From Acanthamoeba lenticulata (taxonomy: Eukaryota > Discosea > Longamoebia > Acanthamoebidae), in NCBI GenBank assembly GCA_002179805.1, contig NAVB01000648.1, forward strand, positions 1-14,364: 14,364 nucleotides of DNA, written 5' to 3'. Position 1 is the first letter of the stretch. Each line of letters starts with the position of its first letter. This document shows positions 10,163-14,364 of this stretch, piece after piece. Below the pieces are notes generated by a model. It was not told the origin of the DNA. It did no database searches and saw only the letters and a list, made by a program, of their open reading frames with translations. Both the position numbers and the translations under genes were made by a program.

Positions 10163-11083
10163 ATGGATGGCCGTCGGGCTATGACACACTTGTGGATGGC
10201 GACCACCAAATCATGCGATGAAGAGCGACAAGGGTACAGCGGAGGATGGGAGCAAGACTGGTCCGCTCAGCTGGTCAATCTCCCTCCTCCCTTGCTGGCC
10301 AGCAAGGGAGAATCTTTTCACTTGGCTGAGGAGCATCTCGTATGCCGGGGCGATGCCGCAAGGTCGCACGGTCAAGCAGTCGTTGTGGATGTGGATTCGC
10401 CCCCGACTTCACCAGAGCTTGAACTCATGGCATCTTCTTCACTTCTGCCGCGGCTTGACCATCCCCAGAGCGCAGAGGGCGACTCCAGGCCTCAACCGAC
10501 CACGAACCCTCTTGTCTACTACTTTTCGACGCTGCCTGAGAAAAAAAAGCCCATCTGGGTCGTCTTCTACGACCGCATCCACCATCCTCTCGACGCCTTT
10601 CTTCTTCATTTGGCCCCCGTTGAGGATCAAGGCACAAGTGCAGCCAACATCATCTCCTTGACAAGCCTCGATCTGTCCTGGCGCGCATCGAACGACGAGG
10701 GCACCCTCGGGGTAGGCGTGGTCCAGTACAAAATCGCATTCGCCTGCCCCAACGACACCTTCCAGCGCTCGGTCCTGCGTGCCAGGCTCACCAACTACGC
10801 TTCGAGGCTCGAGATCGACCTGGGGGTGATGTCCATCGTGAGCGCGTCCAATCAGCGCTCAGAGGCGTTTTATGAAAAGCTCGAGAAACTGTGCCCCAGC
10901 AGCGCGCACCAGCGGCTTATCCACAACTTCAAGAGGCACCCGCGGAAGAAGCGCCATTTCCTCAACGGCAAGGGTCGCAGCTCGGTTGCAAAGCAGGCAA
11001 GCCGCCGCGGCCATCGGTTTGTCGTGGAGGAGTTTGTCTGGGCAATTGATCTTGGTCATTCCCACGACCCGTTCAAGGATTGA
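10163..11083 (+). CDS. Orphan protein of about 306 residues, unknown family
   Basis: An open frame from ATG 10163 to TGA 11081-11083. From about 10500 onward it reads as genuine coding DNA: codon third positions favour G/C, and the peptide has regular helix- and strand-like patterning (NPLVYYFSTLPEKKKPIWVV, YKIAFACPNDTFQRSV, SEAFYEKLEKLC). A basic stretch KRHPRKKRHFLNGKGR near the C-terminus could be a nuclear localisation signal, and a SPPTSPELEL segment could be phosphorylated. No known domain is recognised. The first 240 bases are less convincing: third-position bias is weak, a competing frame opens at 10218 with a natural-looking start (MKSDKGTAEDGSK), and a 24-base palindrome lies inside. 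The true 5' end may therefore involve an intron or a later start. It lies tail-to-tail with the minus-strand gene at 11441. Confidence 0.5.
   Translation: MDGRRAMTHLWMATTKSCDEERQGYSGGWEQDWSAQLVNLPPPLLASKGESFHLAEEHLVCRGDAARSHGQAVVVDVDSPPTSPELELMASSSLLPRLDHPQSAEGDSRPQPTTNPLVYYFSTLPEKKKPIWVVFYDRIHHPLDAFLLHLAPVEDQGTSAANIISLTSLDLSWRASNDEGTLGVGVVQYKIAFACPNDTFQRSVLRARLTNYASRLEIDLGVMSIVSASNQRSEAFYEKLEKLCPSSAHQRLIHNFKRHPRKKRHFLNGKGRSSVAKQASRRGHRFVVEEFVWAIDLGHSHDPFKD
10287..10310. repeat. Perfect 24-base palindrome (no spacer)
   Basis: The half-site CTCCCTTGCTGG is followed at once by its exact reverse complement, giving a 12-bp stem with no loop, centred between 10298 and 10299. It falls in the doubtful 5' part of the orphan gene. 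As DNA it could extrude a cruciform or bind a symmetric dimer; as RNA a hairpin would need to open at least three central bases. No partner copy was noticed in the window. Confidence 0.85.
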
Positions 11084-11440
11084 TGGGCTGGTTGGATCAG
11101 CTGTACAGAAGTCCTCACCTCTCCCCCAGTCGCGTAGGGACCTTATTCTTATAAACATAACAAATTCTACATCACTCCTCTTGTGATATTGTTTTTCTGC
11201 AGAAATAAGATTTCCATTTCAAAACGGCGTTGTGCAAGAAGGTGATGTTTTTTTACGGCTGCGACAAGTGAATGACCGTGCGCTCAGAGGCCTTTTACCG
11301 CCCTCACCTGGTGCCTCATCCCGCAACAGATGAGGTAAAAACAAACGCTTACCCCAATTCAGCCCGAGCTCGGGGGTGCAAAAGGGTTCGGTTGGGTAGT
11401 TGAGGACTTATTTTGTGGGCTAAGGTACACTAGCTGAGCT
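11084..11440. other. Convergent intergenic region with a hairpin
   Basis: 357 bases between the stops of two convergent genes. No reading frame stands out. It contains the 3' ends of both transcripts, a T-run at 11248-11254 and the inverted repeat described separately. An AATAAG on the + strand near 11205 is a weak polyadenylation-signal candidate for the orphan gene. Nothing else was seen. Confidence 0.5.
11293..11340. repeat. Bulged inverted repeat between convergent genes
   Basis: The right arm GATGAGGTAAAA (11329-11340) pairs on its inner side with CCTCATC (11314-11320), loop of eight bases, and on its outer side with TTTTACC (11293-11299). Read as one structure it is a 12-bp stem TTTTACCTCATC / GATGAGGTAAAA with a 16-base bulge (11300-11315) in the left arm. 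It lies where both convergent mRNAs could end, so it may be a 3' processing or stability element, or a decayed small inverted-repeat element. Confidence 0.55.
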
Positions 11441-13806
11441 CTAGAAGAGTTTTGCTGGTTGTACTTGCTTGTTTTTCTTGTTGGTGGTAAAGGCCCAACC
11501 AAACTTATCGCTGCAAGAGCTTGTCCATTCAGCTGCGCTGAACTGAGCCTTGAACTGGCCCACTTTCTGCGCGATACCGCTCTGGCCACTCTGTTGTCCA
11601 GTCTTAGCTTCCACAATGTAGAGGGTGATGGTGGTCGACGAGATCTCGAACCAGAGGCCGTCAACCTGAGAAATGTGTCGTCCCCAATGAGCAACTTTCC
11701 AGGAAAACAGCAGATGGGAGTATACCTCGATGTTGGCGAAGGGATTAATGGTCAGCGCCCCCACAAGAACCAGAAAGAAAGTCTCCCTCTTGTCCTCCCC
11801 TCCTGCTGTGACGGCAGTACTAAAGGCAGCAAGTGTAGCTAGCCCCTCTGCTGCTGTGTCGTGCTTTAGCTCTCTGCTTTGCCACCTTGCGAACTCGGTG
11901 AGTATCATGGCGGCATCGGCAGCACCCTTGAAGAACCACCAAGGGGGAAAGCTCAACGCGTGCTTGGCGACCACGCTCTCGGTGAATTCCGGCATTCTCT
12001 GGTTGTCCCCCAGCAGCACCATCTGGAAGAGGTAGTTGGCAAGCGAATGGAAAGCAGAGGTGCTCCCAGTGATGGCTCTTGAGTCAAGCGCCCAGCCGAA
12101 AACCTCGAGAAGGGGAACTGCAACAGGTCAGTCAAAAGCTCGTCATCTCGGGAAGGGTGTGACACACGTTTGCCCTGGGACTGAGACAAAGCAACCTCAG
12201 CACATGCGCCAAGTAGTGCATACAGATTGCGCGTGTAGAACTTCTGGTCAGCCTGGAAGAAGTCGATCATAACCAGATGGCGCATCTGTCCGGGCCACGA
12301 CGAAACAAAGAACTCTGAATAGCTGCTCAACTGGCCAGTTTTCGTCAGCTCTCCACGCAGTGCAGCATAGATGGCCAGATCAGGGACGGTCGAAGGACAT
12401 GGAAAGGTGAAGAGGTGTTTCCACTTCCTCAGGGTGTGCTGCCAACAAAAGGAAGCAATGAGGTGACTGGCTGTAGGGACATACACAAATGGAAGATGCA
12501 GTGCCTGTACCGTTGCATTAGTCACCTTTCCTTCTCTCACGGCAGCAGCAAGGCGTTCAGCCAGCTTGTGGCCTGTCGATTCTTCTTCTTTGTAGCTCTT
12601 CACGATCGCCAGGTTGTTCCTCGAAACGCGCTCGTTGGTGTAGAGTGTGCGACCCAGGTACGACTCCAACGAAGAGAGTAGCTCGCCTCGGTGGTCAGAG
12701 GGATTGGCCCAGTGCATCAGCTCCTCCATCGTCAGGTTGGGGGCAAGTACTGCCAGGTCCAGCCTGTATGGCCCTTTTATCTCCTTGATGTCAAGAGCAA
12801 CGTAGGCCATCCGGCGAAAGACAGAGAGGAGGCGAGTCGCCTTCCAATTGTTCGGATGGTCGTGTCGGACAGTATCTCCACAGCTACTGAAGTACCAGTC
12901 AAGAAGTGTCGCTGCACGCTGGAGACGCTCCCGCAGGTCAGGTGAAACTGTCCCTGGTTTCGCTTGGTCACGCTTTCGCTGGAGGCGCCAAGCAGCAATG
13001 ATGTGGTGAAACCGCAGCCAGTCGTGGTTCTCCTTGACCAGGGTCAGGTGCTCCCTTGCAGCAGAGGAGAGCTTGCCCTCGAACTCCTGGACGTCTTGCT
13101 TGGTGGCCTTGCGGTCCCTATACCCAAAAAAAGTTCAGTAATGAACAAGCATGAGACAGGTGGACGTACTCTCTAATCAGATTGTACAAGAAGTAGCGCT
13201 CAGCCACGTGACCATCATGCAGGTGCCCGAACTGCAGGAGAAGAAACCAGCAGATGATGGTCTCTTTTATCGAGTACTCGCTTTGGTTCAGCGTGCATTT
13301 TTGAGCTAAGGGAGCTCTAGCAACGAGATGAACAAACACTTGGATGTAGAGCATGCGGGAGTGTTTGGTGTACACTCCAGTTTTAGCTCCTTCTTTAAGA
13401 GGAAGCTGTTGCATCTTCTCCCATCGTGTTGCCTCCTCAGTGAGAGCTTGCAGGAGATCGTAGATGCCAAGTGCTGTTGGCAACTTTGCCAAAATGGTCC
13501 TCACTTGCCCTGGGTTGAGGAAGTCGGGCTTTCGATCTGGGTCAATGAGGCACTTAAGTGGAAAATAGTGCGAGGGTGAGTACCTTTGCTTGGGTACTCG
13601 TAGGTTTTGAGGCCAGCTGGGAACTTGCCGCTGGGACTGGTTGATGGGGTCTGCCATCTTGCGCTACTGCTGTTGTGTGAGGAACTTGGGCTTGAGTGGA
13701 ATCCTTCTTGGTTCCTAAAGAGAAGAGTGGTGAGATTGTGCCCAGGTACAGACCGCTAGCTCCTTGTACCCTTGTGGGAAGACATGACAGCAGCAACGTA
13801 GGACAT
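11441..13806 (-). CDS. Unknown-family protein with C-terminal PD-(D/E)XK-like nuclease signature
   Basis: Best-fit minus-strand exons: 13806-13770, 13714-13584, 13528-13170, 13117-12168, 12117-11726 and 11665-11441, totalling 2,094 bases and 697 residues. Introns are 55, 55, 52, 50 and 60 bases, all GT..AG, far shorter than in the NACHT gene. The 52- and 50-base introns are firm because they join otherwise different frames. The 60-base one (11666-11725) is stop-free and in frame but has canonical ends, and removing it unites IEVDGLWFE with ITLYIVEAKTG. That gives Asp 625, Glu 642 and Lys 644 in the D...ExK spacing of PD-(D/E)XK nuclease folds. The rest (for example HHIIAAWRLQRKRDQ, AFHSLANYLFQMVLLGDNQ) is helical and unrecognised. 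The start is uncertain: a simpler model begins at ATG 13657 (MADPINQSQRQ, good AAGATGG context) without the first two introns and gives 684 residues. An extra 87-base in-frame intron with a good acceptor tract is possible near 12440-12526. GC3 is near half, lower than in the neighbours. Function unknown; nuclease activity is unproven. Confidence 0.65.
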
Positions 13807-13975
13807 CTGTAGGCGGCTGAAGAAAGACAACAGCCTGAGTTTGTAGTTGAAACAAACTGGTGTTTACCTGGAGCTATTCCTGGCTTTAACGTGGAACAAC
13901 GGCACAGGGAAACATCAGGTTTAAAAATATGACCTCAATTCAAAAGTTCTTTCATCACGGAGACACCAGTTCTAT
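13807..13975 (-). promoter_or_regulatory. Leader and promoter region of the nuclease-like gene, with a leader intron
   Basis: Between the MATH gene stop and the proposed start at 13806. On the minus strand a GTAAAC donor at 13867-13866 and a TTTCTTCAG acceptor ending at 13817 bound a 51-base candidate intron, the same size class as the gene's other introns. A short upstream ATG at about 13910 reads only nine codons before a stop, so this exon is probably non-coding. The remaining bases next to 13975 would serve as the 3' region of the MATH gene and the promoter here. Confidence 0.4.
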
Positions 13976-14320
13976 TCACGGCTGGGGTAAATGGATGACC
14001 GCGCTCAGGGCCAGGCTGCCCTGGCGTGGCGCGACAAAGTGGCACCGCTTGGCCAGGAGGTCCTCCCACGAGAAAGGCCGCAGAAAGTCCTTCCAGCCCC
14101 AGGCCGTGTTCAGGTTCACGTAGTGGTCCGTCGTGCGGACCGACTGCGCCTCGCGCGTCACGGGATTGCGGACGGTGATGTGCGATTGGACGGGCAGGAA
14201 GCACGGCAACTGGCCGCCGCCACCACCGTCGACATCGGCACACACGAGCGGTCCAGCATTGGCAAAGACGTAGAGCCCAACCGAGGAGCCCTCTCGGTCC
14301 GTGGCCTTTTCCCTGCACAG
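13976..14320 (-). CDS. MATH (TRAF-like) domain protein, last exon, partial
   Basis: The final exon of a gene that enters from the right edge. On the minus strand a GTGCTCTGCAG acceptor ends at 14321. The exon reads from 14320 to a TGA at 13978-13976, 114 residues, with strong G/C third-position bias. SSVGLYVFANAGPL, SHITVRNPVTREAQSV and TAWGWKDFLRPFSWEDLLA follow the order of the C-terminal strands of MATH domains, including the hallmark W-G-W/F-x-x-F motif before a short helix. A final strand SLALSAVIHLP ends the domain and the protein stops just after it. MATH domains mediate protein-protein contacts, for example in BTB ubiquitin-ligase adaptors, TRAFs and USP7-type deubiquitinases; the partner domain lies outside the window. 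A start at ATG 14338 is formally possible, directly after an in-frame TGA, but would leave half a domain, so an exon is preferred. Confidence 0.6.
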   Translation of the reverse strand: MCREKATDREGSSVGLYVFANAGPLVCADVDGGGGGQLPCFLPVQSHITVRNPVTREAQSVRTTDHYVNLNTAWGWKDFLRPFSWEDLLAKRCHFVAPRQGSLALSAVIHLPQP

Positions 14321-14364
14321 CTGCAGAGCACTAATCATTCACCAACAATTCTTAGTGGAGAAAA
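14321..14364 (-). other. 3' part of an intron of the MATH gene
   Basis: 44 bases up to the window edge. They are AT-rich and on the minus strand end in a CTCTGCAG acceptor. The donor and upstream exon are outside the window. Confidence 0.45.

Noticed and set aside
10855..11296. Near-repeat GCGCTCAGAGGC followed by G/C-TTTTA at 10855-10871 and 11280-11296
   Set aside because: Only about 17 bases with one mismatch and no similarity in the flanks, so it may be coincidence and not a duplicated exon end.
11359..11694. Minus-strand frame of 111 codons overlapping the end of the nuclease-like gene
   Set aside because: It is out of frame with the better supported exons, crosses the gene end, and its Ser/Pro/Arg-rich translation shows no domain.

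Overview
The window looks like nuclear DNA of a free-living amoeba, most likely Acanthamoeba or a close relative. This is inferred from gene architecture only. Genes are dense, exons are very GC-rich with strong C/G preference at codon third positions, and they are cut by many short GT..AG introns (about 50-126 bases) that are often AT-rich with a T-rich tract before the acceptor. No operons, bacterial ribosome sites, tRNA, rRNA, CRISPR or transposase genes were seen.

Layout, left to right. (1) 46-421 (+): the last two exons of a gene that enters from the left; the fragment resembles the C-terminal end of a family-1-like glycosyltransferase, weakly. (2) 473-1884 (-): a complete three-exon SUA5/YRDC threonylcarbamoyl-AMP synthase, convergent with gene 1 with only 51 bases between the stop codons. 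(3) 1885-2162: a compact divergent promoter region. (4) 2163-9899 (+): an eleven-exon gene for a protein of about 2,286 residues with a NACHT-type (STAND) P-loop NTPase near the N-terminus followed by a very long HEAT/ARM-like helical repeat region with low-complexity inserts. All ten splice junctions close in frame. (5) 10163-11083 (+): an orphan reading frame of about 306 residues with an uncertain 5' end, overlapping a perfect 24-base palindrome. (6) 11441-13806 (-): a multi-exon gene of unknown family with uniformly tiny introns (50-60 bases), whose C-terminal region carries a D-x(n)-E-x-K signature typical of PD-(D/E)XK nuclease-fold domains. (7) 13976-14320 (-): the last exon of a gene entering from the right, recognisable as a MATH (TRAF-like) domain end.

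How they fit together: SUA5 is housekeeping (tRNA t6A37 synthesis). The NACHT-HEAT protein has the layout of a STAND signalling switch: a nucleotide-driven switch joined to a repeat scaffold that could sense a ligand or hold partners. Next to it lies a block of lower-GC3, family-less genes including the nuclease-like one, and then a MATH-domain gene. Whether these accessory genes cooperate, for example in amoebal innate immunity, is speculation. The most novel items are the NACHT + ~1.3 kb-residue HEAT architecture, the cryptic PD-(D/E)XK module, and the 24-base palindrome.
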